NCBI GenBank assembly: GCA_027487845.1
Contig: JAIYCV010000042.1
Coordinates: 310,001 to 374,000, forward strand
Source of the DNA: Flammeovirgaceae bacterium
GTDB taxonomy: Bacteria; Bacteroidota; Bacteroidia; Cytophagales; Cyclobacteriaceae
Direction of reading: 5' to 3'
DNA: 64,000 nt
Every line of letters begins with the position of its first letter. The stretch's first letter is position 1. This document shows, piece after piece, positions 1 through 10,100 of the stretch. The translations under genes and the position numbers were made by a program. A model generated the notes under the pieces. That model was not told the origin of the DNA. It was given only the letters and a program-made list of their open reading frames with translations, and did not search any database.

Positions 1-640
1 CATCCACAAAACTGGTTAAGCTTCGTTTGCCCGATGTTAATGAATTCCGCAAAATATTCGATAACTGATTTATTGCGCGCTTCGACTTATCTGGATTTTC
101 ATCCACTAATGCACGAATGCTGTTGAGTGCATTGAAAATGAAGTGAGGATTGAGTTGGGATTTTAAATTATTCAATTCAATTTCCCTCACAGATGCTTGC
201 AGTTTTAATGACGTGTTGTACCGTTCAAAATAATTATAAACAAAATACATTACCGACCAGAGAAAGAATATGATTCCATAGAACAAAATTCCATTTATAA
301 TTTTAGTAAGCTCAAAAGCAGATTTTACAAATAACCCTAAAGAATACGAAATGGGGATTCTTAAAAAGTAAACCAATACTCCCAGGCAAAACACACCGGT
401 TATTACCCTTGGGATGAGCCTCTGTAGCCCAAGGGTTAGCCACCGCCACTCATTCATCAAAATTCGATACCCGTGTGTTACCAATAAACATGCAAATGCT
501 TCAAGAATCAAAAACAACACGCGTTGTTTACTAAGTCCTTGAATATTAGCCGCGATAAAACTGAAAACCAATTGGACAGTTGCATAAAATGTCCATCCAC
601 CAATTTGCAACGTCCAATAAAGCCTTTCTTTGTTGAGCAT
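1..640 (-). CDS. LytS/YehU-type sensor histidine kinase, 3' end cut by window
   Basis: Reading the minus strand from the ATG at 640 gives an open frame of 213 codons that runs off the left edge. The first half has several hydrophobic segments, as expected for the integral-membrane sensor part. The last part carries the histidine-phosphorylation motif of the His_kinase family, QLNPHFIFNALNSIRALV, with the phospho-acceptor His in PHFIFN. This family normally pairs with a LytTR response regulator, which would lie beyond the left edge. The ATPase domain is not in the window. The gene lies 89 bp downstream of uvrA on the same strand. The family call is firm; the signal sensed is unknown. Confidence 0.85.
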   Translation of the reverse strand, partial: MLNKERLYWTLQIGGWTFYATVQLVFSFIAANIQGLSKQRVLFLILEAFACLLVTHGYRILMNEWRWLTLGLQRLIPRVITGVFCLGVLVYFLRIPISYSLGLFVKSAFELTKIINGILFYGIIFFLWSVMYFVYNYFERYNTSLKLQASVREIELNNLKSQLNPHFIFNALNSIRALVDENPDKSKRAINQLSNILRNSLTSGKRSLTSFVD

Positions 641-729
641 TCTTTTTTGAGTTGAAAGTTTTCAGCTATGAATAACGGGCCGTTGATTTGCTTTATAATC
701 TCCCTGACTCTTAGAGAAAAACCGATGGC

Positions 730-3576
730 TTAATTCAATTCTTGCAGAAGATATTTCCCCGTAAAGCTCGCTGGATTTTTAGCAACTTCTTCGGGCGTGC
801 CTTTCGCTACTATACGTCCGCCTCCTTCTCCACCCTCTGGCCCGAGATCGATAATATGATCTGCGGATTTGATCACATCCATGTTATGTTCAATCACTAA
901 GACTGTATTGCCCTTATCTACTAACTTCTGCAGAACTTCTAACAAATGACTTATATCTTGAAAATGCAGACCCGTTGTTGGTTCGTCTAAAATGTAGAGT
1001 GTTTTGCCTGTGTCTCGCTTTGAAAGTTCAGTGGCCAACTTTACACGTTGTGCTTCGCCACCCGAAAGTGTAGTTGCGTGTTGTCCTAATGAGATATAGC
1101 CAAGACCTACTTCTCCCAATGTTTGGATCTTGCGCAAAATTTTTGGTTGATTTTCAAAAAAGGTAATCGCCTCTTCTACAGTCATATCGAGCACATCAGA
1201 AATAGACTTGCCTTTGAATCGCACTTCTAACGTCTCCCGATTGTACCGCTTGCCTTTACATGTTTCGCAGGGAACAAATACATCGGGTAGAAATTCCATT
1301 TCAATTAGCCTCAAGCCAGCGCCTTCGCACGTTTCGCAGCGACCACCTTTTACATTAAATGAAAATCTCCCCGTTTTGTATCCGCGTATTTTTGCTTCGG
1401 GAAGCTGAGAAAATAAATCGCGAATGTCAGTAAACACGCCCGTATAAGTTGCCGGATTCGATCTCGGTGTTCTACCTATTGGTGATTGATCTACCTCTAT
1501 CACTTTATCAATCAACTTAAGCCCTTCTATTTTTGTGTAAGGAAGTGGCTCTTTGTGTGAATTGAAAAAATGCTGATTAAGAATAGGGAACAAGGTATCA
1601 TGAATGAGGGTAGATTTCCCACTTCCAGAAACTCCCGTAATGCAAATGAATGTGCCCAACGCTAAATGAAGATCGACATTTTTAAGATTATTGCCTTTAG
1701 CGCCCAGCAACGAAAGTTCTTCACCACTTCCCTTCCTTCGTTCTTTCGAATAATGGATCCCAATTTTCCCACTTAAATATTGGGAGGTTGTTCCACTGCT
1801 TTTTAGAAACGTTTTTGGATCGCCTTCTGCTACCACATTACCTCCATGCCTTCCAGCGCCCGGGCCAATGTCTATTATGTAATCTGACTCCAGCATCATT
1901 TCCTTGTCATGCTCTACTACAATAACAGAATTACCGAGGTCGCGCAAATCTTTCAACGCCTTAATCAATTTGACGTTGTCGCGTGCATGAAGGCCAATAC
2001 TTGGTTCATCCAAAATATAAAGTACGCCAACCAGTTGCGTTCCTATTTGCGTGGCCAGCCGAATCCGTTGCGCTTCCCCACCACTTAGCGTTCGGAGCGG
2101 TCTGTTTAAATGTAAATACTCTAATCCAACATCTAATAAAAAACCAATCCTTTTTCTTATTTCTTTTAGTACCTCGGTGGCAATAAGTCGTTGCTTTTCA
2201 TTAATTCGATCTTCCAGATTGGTAAACCATTGTTGTAACTTCTTTATGTTAAGTGAAGCTAATTCAGCAATGTTTTTCTTATCGATTAAAAAGTGAAGCG
2301 ATTCCTTCTTAAGCCTCGCACCGTTGCATTCAGGACATGTTTTTGTAACCGTAAAATCTTCTACCCATTTACGGATTGCTTCTGAGCCATCGTCTTTTTG
2401 TTTTTGGAGAAAGTTGATAATCCCCTCAAACTGTGTGTTCCATTCTGTTCCTGGGTATTTAACAGAAGCGACCGCTACCGGCTCGTCATCACCATACAAC
2501 AAAACTTTCAATGCCTCTTTAGGAATTTCTTTTATGGGCGTATTTAAATTTAGCTTAAATCGTTTTAAGATAGCCTCGATCTTCTTAAAAATCCAGATAT
2601 CGCGATATTCACCCAGTGGCAAAATGCCCCCTCGGCTAATGCTAAGTTTTTTATCTGGTATTACGGAGTCTTCCGTAATTTCTTCTATTTGGCCTAGGCC
2701 ATTGCACGATGGACACGCACCGTAGGGCGAATTGAATGAAAAATTGTTCGGGGCAGGTTCATCATATGATAAACCTGTTTTAGGATCCATTAAAAACTTG
2801 GAGTAATGATGGACCTTCCCATTTTCCTCCATGATCATAATAATGCCCTTGCCTTCTTTTAACGCTTTGCTAACAGACTGGCTAATCCTAAAACGATCTT
2901 TAGCGTCTACCAAAATTCGATCAACAACAATTTCAATGTCATGAATCTTAAACCGATCCAGTTGCATTTTTGAGGTAATCTCTTGCACTACTCCATCCAC
3001 CCTCACTTTTAAGTAGCCTTGTTTGCGAATCTGCACAAACAGTTCTCGGTAATGGCCTTTTCTACCTTTTACAATGGGAGCAAGAAGTGTTAACTTCTTT
3101 CCTGCATAATTTTGAAAAATGGAATCCAGCATTTGGTCTTCCGACTGGCGCACCATCTTTTCGCCTGTCTGGTATGAGAACGCCTCACCTGCTCGCGCAT
3201 ATAGCAAGCGCATGAAGTCATAAATCTCGGTAACGGTGCCAACCGTAGAGCGCGGATTACGTGACGTTGTTTTCTGCTCTATGGAAATAACAGGACTCAA
3301 TCCATTTATCTTATCCACATCTGGGCGCTCCAAGTTGCCAATAAAACTTCTGGCGTAAGCCGAAAAACTTTCCATATACCTGCGTTGGCCTTCCGCATAA
3401 ATAGTATCGAATGCGAGCGAAGATTTACCGCTTCCGCTGATGCCGGTGAGTACCACCAGCTTATTTCGCGGAAAGCTGACGCTGATATTTTTTAAGTTGT
3501 GCTCGCGTGCGCCAATAATTTCAATAATGTCGTGGCCGCTTATATCAACGGCTTTTTGAGTAGTAGTTTTAGACAT
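730..3576 (-). CDS. uvrA: Excinuclease ABC subunit A (UvrA)
   Basis: A 948-residue protein of normal UvrA length, the DNA-damage recognition ATPase of nucleotide excision repair. There are two ABC ATPase modules: the first Walker A is GISGSGKSS near residue 45, the second GVSGSGKST in the C-terminal half, and both LSGGEAQR signatures are present. Zinc-finger cysteines are visible as CPSCNGLG and CPECNGARL in the first half and CETCEGAG...CETCKGKRYN in the second. It begins with ATG at 3576. UvrB and UvrC are not nearby, as is usual, because uvr genes are generally scattered. A candidate Bacteroidota-type promoter lies upstream. Confidence 0.98.
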   Translation of the reverse strand: MSKTTTQKAVDISGHDIIEIIGAREHNLKNISVSFPRNKLVVLTGISGSGKSSLAFDTIYAEGQRRYMESFSAYARSFIGNLERPDVDKINGLSPVISIEQKTTSRNPRSTVGTVTEIYDFMRLLYARAGEAFSYQTGEKMVRQSEDQMLDSIFQNYAGKKLTLLAPIVKGRKGHYRELFVQIRKQGYLKVRVDGVVQEITSKMQLDRFKIHDIEIVVDRILVDAKDRFRISQSVSKALKEGKGIIMIMEENGKVHHYSKFLMDPKTGLSYDEPAPNNFSFNSPYGACPSCNGLGQIEEITEDSVIPDKKLSISRGGILPLGEYRDIWIFKKIEAILKRFKLNLNTPIKEIPKEALKVLLYGDDEPVAVASVKYPGTEWNTQFEGIINFLQKQKDDGSEAIRKWVEDFTVTKTCPECNGARLKKESLHFLIDKKNIAELASLNIKKLQQWFTNLEDRINEKQRLIATEVLKEIRKRIGFLLDVGLEYLHLNRPLRTLSGGEAQRIRLATQIGTQLVGVLYILDEPSIGLHARDNVKLIKALKDLRDLGNSVIVVEHDKEMMLESDYIIDIGPGAGRHGGNVVAEGDPKTFLKSSGTTSQYLSGKIGIHYSKERRKGSGEELSLLGAKGNNLKNVDLHLALGTFICITGVSGSGKSTLIHDTLFPILNQHFFNSHKEPLPYTKIEGLKLIDKVIEVDQSPIGRTPRSNPATYTGVFTDIRDLFSQLPEAKIRGYKTGRFSFNVKGGRCETCEGAGLRLIEMEFLPDVFVPCETCKGKRYNRETLEVRFKGKSISDVLDMTVEEAITFFENQPKILRKIQTLGEVGLGYISLGQHATTLSGGEAQRVKLATELSKRDTGKTLYILDEPTTGLHFQDISHLLEVLQKLVDKGNTVLVIEHNMDVIKSADHIIDLGPEGGEGGGRIVAKGTPEEVAKNPASFTGKYLLQELN

Positions 3577-3610
3577 GAAAAAGGGCGTTGGGTATTCAGT
3601 AAGTTAACTA

Positions 3611-3641
3611 CAAAGATGCGGGTGAGAATGTTTTGATACAA
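3611..3641 (-). promoter_or_regulatory. Candidate promoter of uvrA (-33 TTG, -7 CATCTTTG)
   Basis: On the minus strand TTG (3641-3639) is followed after 20 nt by CATCTTTG (3618-3611), one base from the Bacteroidota -7 consensus TAnnTTTG. It lies 35 bp before the uvrA ATG. This is a pattern match only. Confidence 0.4.
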
Positions 3642-3664
3642 GGTAATTCAAAAACCTAGTGCTT

Positions 3665-4465
3665 TCAATTGTTATTTAATCCAAAAGAATTGGTTCCTAA
3701 CTTTCTTTTAAACAGCAATTCCTTGCTTATAGCTTCATCGGGAGTAACGGTTTTAGGGAGTAACATAAGAATTGAAAAACGAAAGTTGAATGCGTAATTT
3801 TCATCTTTGCTAACCAATTCCTTTAATGTTTTATTGTTTCCGTGGCCATTTGTAATAACATAATTTGACCATCGTCCCCAAATCCCGTCTTCGCCATAAG
3901 CCGAGCCCACATATAGCTTTCCTGTTTTACTGTCACTAATCAGATACACACCTTTAGTAATTGATAGCATTCTAACCCAATCAATATATTTATTGTAAAC
4001 GAGCTCTTTCAACTCTTTGAAATCAAGAATAAAATCAAAATAATCCTTAAATTGTTGGTGTCTTAATCCTTGATTAATTTCTATTACGGGCATTTCGTTG
4101 GAAATCCATTGATGCCAGGAGATCGGATTCTTCCAGTCAATAACTACTTTTTCAATTAGATCTTCAAAGCCCCTGACTTCATTCATTTCATAGATAAAGA
4201 ATCCATTCTTTTGTTGCGTGCAATTCAATATTTTGTATACACCAACAAATCTTGATCGGATACCTTCTTCGCCAACAAATGAAACTATGAAGTTTACCTT
4301 ATTGAAAACATCCTTCGCTTGCTCGTTTTGGTAGGCTAAAAACTCATTCCGATTATATCTATAAAGGTTATATAAATCATGGCCAGTCTGTTTATGCCTA
4401 ACAAGTTTTATTTTTGCTAGCTGATCAAGCCCCCGATTAAAAAGAAGTTCTTGGATCGTTATCAT
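3665..4465 (-). CDS. GIY-YIG nuclease domain protein
   Basis: A 266-residue protein if the ATG at 4465 is used. The first ten residues of the longer open frame would overlap the aldo/keto reductase gene and are not needed. The C-terminal third is a GIY-YIG domain: GVYLI...LYVGSA supplies the two short strands, GRWSNY the conserved Arg, and SKELLFKRKLGT the catalytic Glu, ending in the typical FGLNNN. The N-terminal 160 residues are an unassigned domain. Its start is only 2 nt after the reductase stop codon, so the two are probably co-transcribed. Stand-alone GIY-YIG proteins of this kind are common in Bacteroidota and have no settled role; DNA cleavage is inferred from the fold. Confidence 0.82.
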   Translation of the reverse strand: MITIQELLFNRGLDQLAKIKLVRHKQTGHDLYNLYRYNRNEFLAYQNEQAKDVFNKVNFIVSFVGEEGIRSRFVGVYKILNCTQQKNGFFIYEMNEVRGFEDLIEKVVIDWKNPISWHQWISNEMPVIEINQGLRHQQFKDYFDFILDFKELKELVYNKYIDWVRMLSITKGVYLISDSKTGKLYVGSAYGEDGIWGRWSNYVITNGHGNNKTLKELVSKDENYAFNFRFSILMLLPKTVTPDEAISKELLFKRKLGTNSFGLNNN

Positions 4466-4467
4466 TC

Positions 4468-5367
4468 TTAAGGTACATCCACCCCCGTAACCCATTTCAG
4501 CATTTCAAACCAATCTTGACGGTCAATGTCTATATCCAGTGCTTTAACGCTTTCTTCTATGCGGTCTGTTTTGGTAGTTCCAATTACTGGAAATAATTGT
4601 GAGGGGTGTTTTAGCAACCACGCTATCAATAATTGACTTGGCGTTGCCTGATATTTGTACGCCAATAAGTTTAAGCCATTTAACACTCTGCTTCCTATTT
4701 CGTTTTCAGCGGTTAAAAATCTACCTCCACCGAGGGGCGACCATGCCATGGCCGTAGCGCGGTGTTTCATTAGGTTGTCCAAGCTACCATCAAAGAACGG
4801 TTGAGGCACAAAAAGTGAAATCTCAATCTGGTTAGTTACCAATGGAAATGACAAGTAACTCTGTAGATTATCAAATTGGGCGGGAGTAAAATTAGAAACC
4901 CCAAAGTGTAGTACTTTGCCCGCATCTTTCAGCTCGCCAAATGCTTCGGCAATCTGCTCACAATCCATTAACGGATCGGGCCTGTGAATAAGTAGTAAAT
5001 CTAGATGATCGGTAGCTAATTGAGTGAGCGAATTTTCTGCCGACCAAACGATGTGTTCTTTTGATGTATCGTAATGTTTTACCCAAGTTGCAGGCCGGTG
5101 CGCAGATTGAAATTTTATGCCACACTTGCTCACCAACTGCATTGACTTTTTTAACGGTGGGTTTTTGCGCAGCACATCTCCAAACAACTTCTCATTCCCA
5201 TGATCGCCATAAATATCGGCATGATCAAACGTAGTAATGCCGGTGTCCAGCGAAGTTTTGATTAATCGTTCGAGGCCATCTTGCGAAACGGTGTGCCATC
5301 GCCAAGCTCCGGCAACAATACGCGAGAAAGTCGGACCAGAGGGATGGAGTGGTTGGTATTTCATCAT
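4468..5367 (-). CDS. Aldo/keto reductase (YdhF-like)
   Basis: A 299-residue NADPH-dependent oxidoreductase with a TIM-barrel fold. The active-site Tyr stands in DHADIYGDHGNEKLFG and the catalytic His in LLLIHRPDPL. HFGVSNF and NQIEISL mark the middle strands, and VIGTTKTDRIEE is the C-terminal cofactor-binding loop. The length fits the family. The start at 5367 gives two adjacent Met codons. It is followed 2 nt later by the GIY-YIG gene. The physiological substrate, a carbonyl compound, cannot be read from the sequence. Confidence 0.93.
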   Translation of the reverse strand: MMKYQPLHPSGPTFSRIVAGAWRWHTVSQDGLERLIKTSLDTGITTFDHADIYGDHGNEKLFGDVLRKNPPLKKSMQLVSKCGIKFQSAHRPATWVKHYDTSKEHIVWSAENSLTQLATDHLDLLLIHRPDPLMDCEQIAEAFGELKDAGKVLHFGVSNFTPAQFDNLQSYLSFPLVTNQIEISLFVPQPFFDGSLDNLMKHRATAMAWSPLGGGRFLTAENEIGSRVLNGLNLLAYKYQATPSQLLIAWLLKHPSQLFPVIGTTKTDRIEESVKALDIDIDRQDWFEMLKWVTGVDVP

Positions 5368-5373
5368 AGTCTA

Positions 5374-5441
5374 TCAGACTGAGTAGATCGAAGTCCGTTT
5401 ATTTTTGTTAGTATCCGCTTTCGACAAGCTTCAACTGAGAC
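5374..5441 (+). repeat. Degenerate inverted pair of TTCGA...CTCAGTCTGA intergenic repeats
   Basis: The minus strand of 5374-5394 reads ACTTCGATCTACTCAGTCTGA, and the plus strand of 5418-5440 gives a related unit, TTTCGACAAGCTTCAACTGA. Together they form an imperfect inverted pair between the aldo/keto reductase start and the next gene. Short intergenic elements of the TTCGACAAGCTCAGTCTGA type are recalled from many Bacteroidota genomes, and this looks like a worn pair. Only one pair was seen in the window. Confidence 0.35.
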
Positions 5442-5448
5442 CAATTTA

Positions 5449-5760
5449 TCAAGCCGTTTTATGCTGAAAACACTTGCCTTCTTTGCTGCCCGTCATGCGC
5501 TTGCAGCGAGTACCATCTGCTGTTTTGCTTGAACACTGAATAGTTTTATCTTTTAAATGCTCATCTGGCTTGCAAATACCACAGGAAGTTTTGCCTGCCT
5601 TTTTTGCAGCAGCAAGGGTTAAGTCCTTGGCATCACCCGATTGCTTGCAATCAGCTGTGTGGTATTTCTCGCCCTTATCGGAGGCATATACTGTTTGACT
5701 GAAACCTTTTAGAGCTAGGCCAAAGAAAAGAACGAATGCGATAACAATAATTTTTTTCAT
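5449..5760 (-). CDS. Small exported Cys/His-rich protein (Ada-like metal site plus DUF5763-like tail)
   Basis: A 103-residue protein with a signal peptide (hydrophobic residues 4-19, cleavage after GFSQ). The mature part has two Cys motifs. The first, KYHTADCKQ...TSCGICKP, resembles the small Ada-type metal-binding unit found at the ends of many secreted nucleases. The second, CSSKTADGTRCKRM...GKCFQH, resembles the DUF5763 Cys/His motif. Both suggest bound zinc. It lies 58 nt upstream of the efflux channel start-to-stop region on the same strand but has its own gap, so co-transcription is unclear. No function is known; the domain names are from memory of the motifs. Confidence 0.7.
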   Translation of the reverse strand: MKKIIVIAFVLFFGLALKGFSQTVYASDKGEKYHTADCKQSGDAKDLTLAAAKKAGKTSCGICKPDEHLKDKTIQCSSKTADGTRCKRMTGSKEGKCFQHKTA

Positions 5761-5817
5761 AGAAGTGAAGTTTGTTAAACACGAATTTGATAAAAAATAG
5801 AGAAAGAAAAAAGGTGT

Positions 5818-7137
5818 TTACTTTAACAGTGCTCCTTTTAATCTCAGCAATTCAATTTCAGCAACCTTAGTGTCAAAACGTGCAGCAATCAATTGATTGT
5901 AAACATCTGATAAACTTTGTTGTGCTGTTCGCAACTCTATGTACGTATTCACACCCCGTTTAAAACCCTCTAACGCAATCTTAACGTTTTCTTTTGCAAG
6001 AATCAAGTTTTCCTCCTGAATTACGAGCGTTTTCATAGCATTCTCATAACTGGAAAAGGCATTTTTTACTCCGACTAAAGCAACCGCCTTTAATTGTTCG
6101 AGCAGGAGTTTATTTCGCTCCAAGGTTATTTGGGCTTGTTCAACATTTCGTTTTACGTTAAATGCATTTAAGATGGGTATTGAAAGTGAAAGGCCAAAGT
6201 TATAGCCATTGGTTTGCGAATATCGCTGCGCCACCGGGTTGATCTGAAGCTTATTCTCTATTCTAACATAGTTATAGGCCGAGGTAAAATTGAGTGTTGG
6301 CGATCGTGTTGCTTTATTTTCCCAGACGGACGTAGTTGCAATTTCTACGCCCTTTTTTGCTACTAAAATAGATGGGTTATCCGTTTCGATATCTTGAATA
6401 ATTGACGCAAGTGTAAGATCATTATTTATGGGTATTGTATCCGACACTTCGTATGAATCAGGCAACGACATGCCCACCAAATTGTTTAATTGATCTTTTA
6501 ATTGTTGAATGGTAGTTTCTTGCAAAAGTGTTGCAACACGCTGTGCGTTAAGGTCCACTTTTGCTTGGAGAAGCTCGGGTTTACTTCCTGTACCCACAGC
6601 CAACTTTCGCTCTGCCAATTTCACCCGCTCTTCATTTACAGAAGTAACTTCCAAAATTGCCTTTAGCTGTTGTTTCTGCCTAATGATGTTAAAATAGTTA
6701 GTAGATACTGTTGCTACTGAGTTCATCATTTGATTGCGAACGTTTATTTCGCCCAGTTCTGCGAGTTGATTTATGCGTTTTCGAGTCGCAAACATTCTGG
6801 TGCCATCAAACAACGTCCAGACCAATTGTGCGGATGCGTTTTCGTTAGTAGTAACAGCGCCTTTTCGGATGGTCTCATCTCCCGCAAATGTAATGTTATC
6901 TGAATCGTTGGATGTCTGTGTGGCGTTTACAACTCCGTTAATTACTGGCAAAAAAGCCCCAAAAGCTAACTCTTTATTAGTATTGGCTGATAACGAGTTA
7001 TTCTTGAAAAGCTGCACATCGAAGTTCTTTTGAATGGCAATGGCCACCACTTCGTCAAGTGCTATTTCCTTTTGTGCAAAAACAGTTGTGGAAAAACCCA
7101 GGCAAATTATCGCTGGTACAAAAAAACTAACCTTCAT
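5818..7137 (-). CDS. TolC-family outer-membrane efflux channel
   Basis: A 439-residue protein when started at the ATG at 7137. A longer frame from 7179 would add 14 residues without signal-peptide character. The chosen start gives a clean signal peptide ending TTVFAQ. Two OEP-type helical repeats follow, with FGLSLSIPILNAF typical of the strand-turn region and long amphipathic helices at both ends. It forms the outer-membrane exit duct for the RND pump encoded just upstream. The start codon overlaps the end of the pump gene by 11 nt, which indicates translational coupling. Confidence 0.93.
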   Translation of the reverse strand: MKVSFFVPAIICLGFSTTVFAQKEIALDEVVAIAIQKNFDVQLFKNNSLSANTNKELAFGAFLPVINGVVNATQTSNDSDNITFAGDETIRKGAVTTNENASAQLVWTLFDGTRMFATRKRINQLAELGEINVRNQMMNSVATVSTNYFNIIRQKQQLKAILEVTSVNEERVKLAERKLAVGTGSKPELLQAKVDLNAQRVATLLQETTIQQLKDQLNNLVGMSLPDSYEVSDTIPINNDLTLASIIQDIETDNPSILVAKKGVEIATTSVWENKATRSPTLNFTSAYNYVRIENKLQINPVAQRYSQTNGYNFGLSLSIPILNAFNVKRNVEQAQITLERNKLLLEQLKAVALVGVKNAFSSYENAMKTLVIQEENLILAKENVKIALEGFKRGVNTYIELRTAQQSLSDVYNQLIAARFDTKVAEIELLRLKGALLK

Positions 7138-10100
7138 AAACAACTTCCTCTGGATGGGGTGCATTAATTTCTTTTTCAAAATCTATGTGTTTTCTTTTCC
7201 TAGATAAGTAAGAATACATAGCCGGGATCACAAATAAAGTAAGTACCAAAGAAAATGTTACTCCCCCAACAATAACAATTCCTAATGGAATACGACTGGT
7301 TGATGCATCGCCCAATGAAAGTGCGAGTGGCAATGAGCCTAGCAACATCGCTAAGCTAGTCATTAAAATAGGGCGCAACCGCAAGCGAGAAGCTTCCAGC
7401 ACGGCTTCCATTGCTGATAGTCCTTCTTCCCTTTTCTTATTTGCAAACTCTACAATTAAAATCCCATTTTTAGTTACAAGACCAATCAACATGATCATTC
7501 CAATTTGCGAAAAGATATTTAATGTTTGATTGAACAGCCAAAGTGAAATAAATGCTCCGCTAATTGCCAACGGCACGGTAAACATGATGGTAAGTGGGTC
7601 AACAAAGCTTTCAAACTGAGCCGCCAAGATCAAATAAATTAAAACTAGTGCAAGTATAAACGCAAACGAAGTATTGCTCGAGCTATCGGCAAAGTCGCGC
7701 GAAGAGCCGGCAAGAGAGGTTGTAAATGTTTCATCTAATTCTTTCTTGGCGATTTCTTGCATTACTTTTATTCCATCACCAATCGTTTTGCCTGGTGCCA
7801 AGCCGGCTGAAATTGTTGCTGATTTATATCTATTGAAATGGTACAGAGAGGGAGGTGTTGTCGATTCTTCTACTGACACCACGTTGTCAATGGAAACTAA
7901 TTCGCCTGATTTGGTGCGCACGTAAAGCTTCTTTAAGTCATCCGGATCGTCTCTGTTGATGCGTGTTACTTGCCCCATCACCTGATACTGTTTGCCTTCT
8001 TTGGTAAAATACCCAAACCTAAGATTACTGTAGGCCAACTGCAGTGTTTGAGAAATATCTTGCACGCTTATTCCTAGTTGAGTTGCTTTTAATCGATTGA
8101 TTTTGATTTTTAATTCTGGTTTATTGAACTTCAAATCAATATCAACGCCTTGAAGCGTAGCATTGCCGTTAGCTGCCTCCAAAAATTTGGGCAATACCTT
8201 CTGTAGTTTTTCAAAGTTGTTATTCTGAATAACAAATTGAACTGGTAAGCCACCCCTTCTATTTACCGAAATAGTTTGTTCTTGAATAGGAAAGGCGCGA
8301 CCTTCTTGAAACCTACCTAGGTTTTTACCCACCATATCCACCACTTGCTGTTGAGATCTTTTTCTATCCTTCGGATCAACTAAAGTGACCCTTACGAAGC
8401 CGCTATTGACCGAGCCGGAGCCGGTAAATCCAGGTGCTGTAACCGATAACGCTGTATTGTATTCTTTCACCGAGTCGATTACAAATTGAGTTAGTTTATC
8501 TACATAACTATCCATGTAATCATACGAGGTGCCTTCGGGTGCACTAACCGCCAACCTGAACTGGTTGCGATCTTCTAAAGGTGCCAATTCAGATTGAATA
8601 GTTGAACCGATGTAAACGATGGAGGCTACACACAGCGCAACAATAACAACAGCCAGTCTTCTTACTTTCATAAATCCGCCAAGCCAACGTTGATAGCCGC
8701 TTTCCATACCCACAAAAAATGGCTCGGTAACATTGTAGAACCAAGATTTTTTATGTGTGCTACGGGTAAGTTTAACACTCAATACTGGGGTAAGTGTTAA
8801 TGACACAAAAGCCGACACCAAAACTGCCCCCGCTACCACAATGCCAAACTCTCGAAACAGTCGACCAACAAACCCTTGAAGAAAAATAATCGGAAGAAAA
8901 ACTACCGCTAGTGTGATAGAAGTAGAGACTACGGCAAAGAAAATTTCCTTTGAACCTTCCTGCGCTGCTTGATACTTATTCATACCTTTCTCTAATTTTT
9001 TGTAGATGTTCTCGGTTACAACAATTCCATCATCTACAACAAGCCCGGTGGCGAGCACAATACCCAGCATGGTGAGTACATTGATTGAAAAACCCAACAA
9101 ATACATAATGAAGAAAGTAGCCACAAGCGATACCGGAATATCAATCAATGGGCGTAACGCAATTAAAAAATCGCGGAAGAACAGATAAATAATCAATACT
9201 ACCAGTATGATGGAAATCACCAGCGTTTCTTGCACTTCAGAAATCGATCTTCTTATGAATTTCGTTTGATCCATAATAATGTTCACGCGAATGTCATCGG
9301 GGATTTCTAGTTTAATTTGCTCATACCGTTTATAGAATGCATCGGCTATGGCCACATAATTAGAGCCGGGTAATGGGTTTATTGCCAAGCCAATCATGGG
9401 CACTCTGCTTTCCTTCAGTGCGGTCTCTTCGTTTTCAGGCCCCAGCATGGCCTGTCCGATATCTTTTAATTTTATTTCACCTAAAGCACCCGACTTTATG
9501 ATCACATCTTCAAACTCCTCCTCTGTATACAGTCTTCCAAAAGTGCGAACAGTTAACTCGGTTGCGTTCCCGGCTATTTTTCCGGAAGGCAGTTCCACGT
9601 TTTCTCTGTTTAACGCTTGCTGCACGTCCAATGCAGTTAAACTATAGGCGCTTAACTTTGCTGGATCCAGCCAAATCCGCATAGCGTATTTTTTCTCACC
9701 CCAAATACGAATGCTACTCACTCCGGGAATCGTCTGTAGCCTTTCTACCAATACATTATTGGCATATTCTGTAAGCTGCAGTGGGTTTCTGTTATTGCTT
9801 TGCACCGTCATGGTGATGATAGACTCACCGCCTGCGTCTCCTTTTGAAACTACTGGTGGTGAAGTAAGGTCTTGAGGTAACGCTCGCTGCGCCTGCGATA
9901 CCTTGTCGCGCACATCGTTGGCCGCAGCCTCTAAGTCAATACCTAAGTCAAACTCAACATTGATATTACTAGATCCTACACTTGACGTGGATGAAATGTT
10001 TTTTATGCCTGCTATGCCATTGATTGTCTTCTCAAGCTGCTCGGTTATTTGCGACTCAATTATATCTGCATTAGCACCTGCATAAGATGTAGAAACATTT

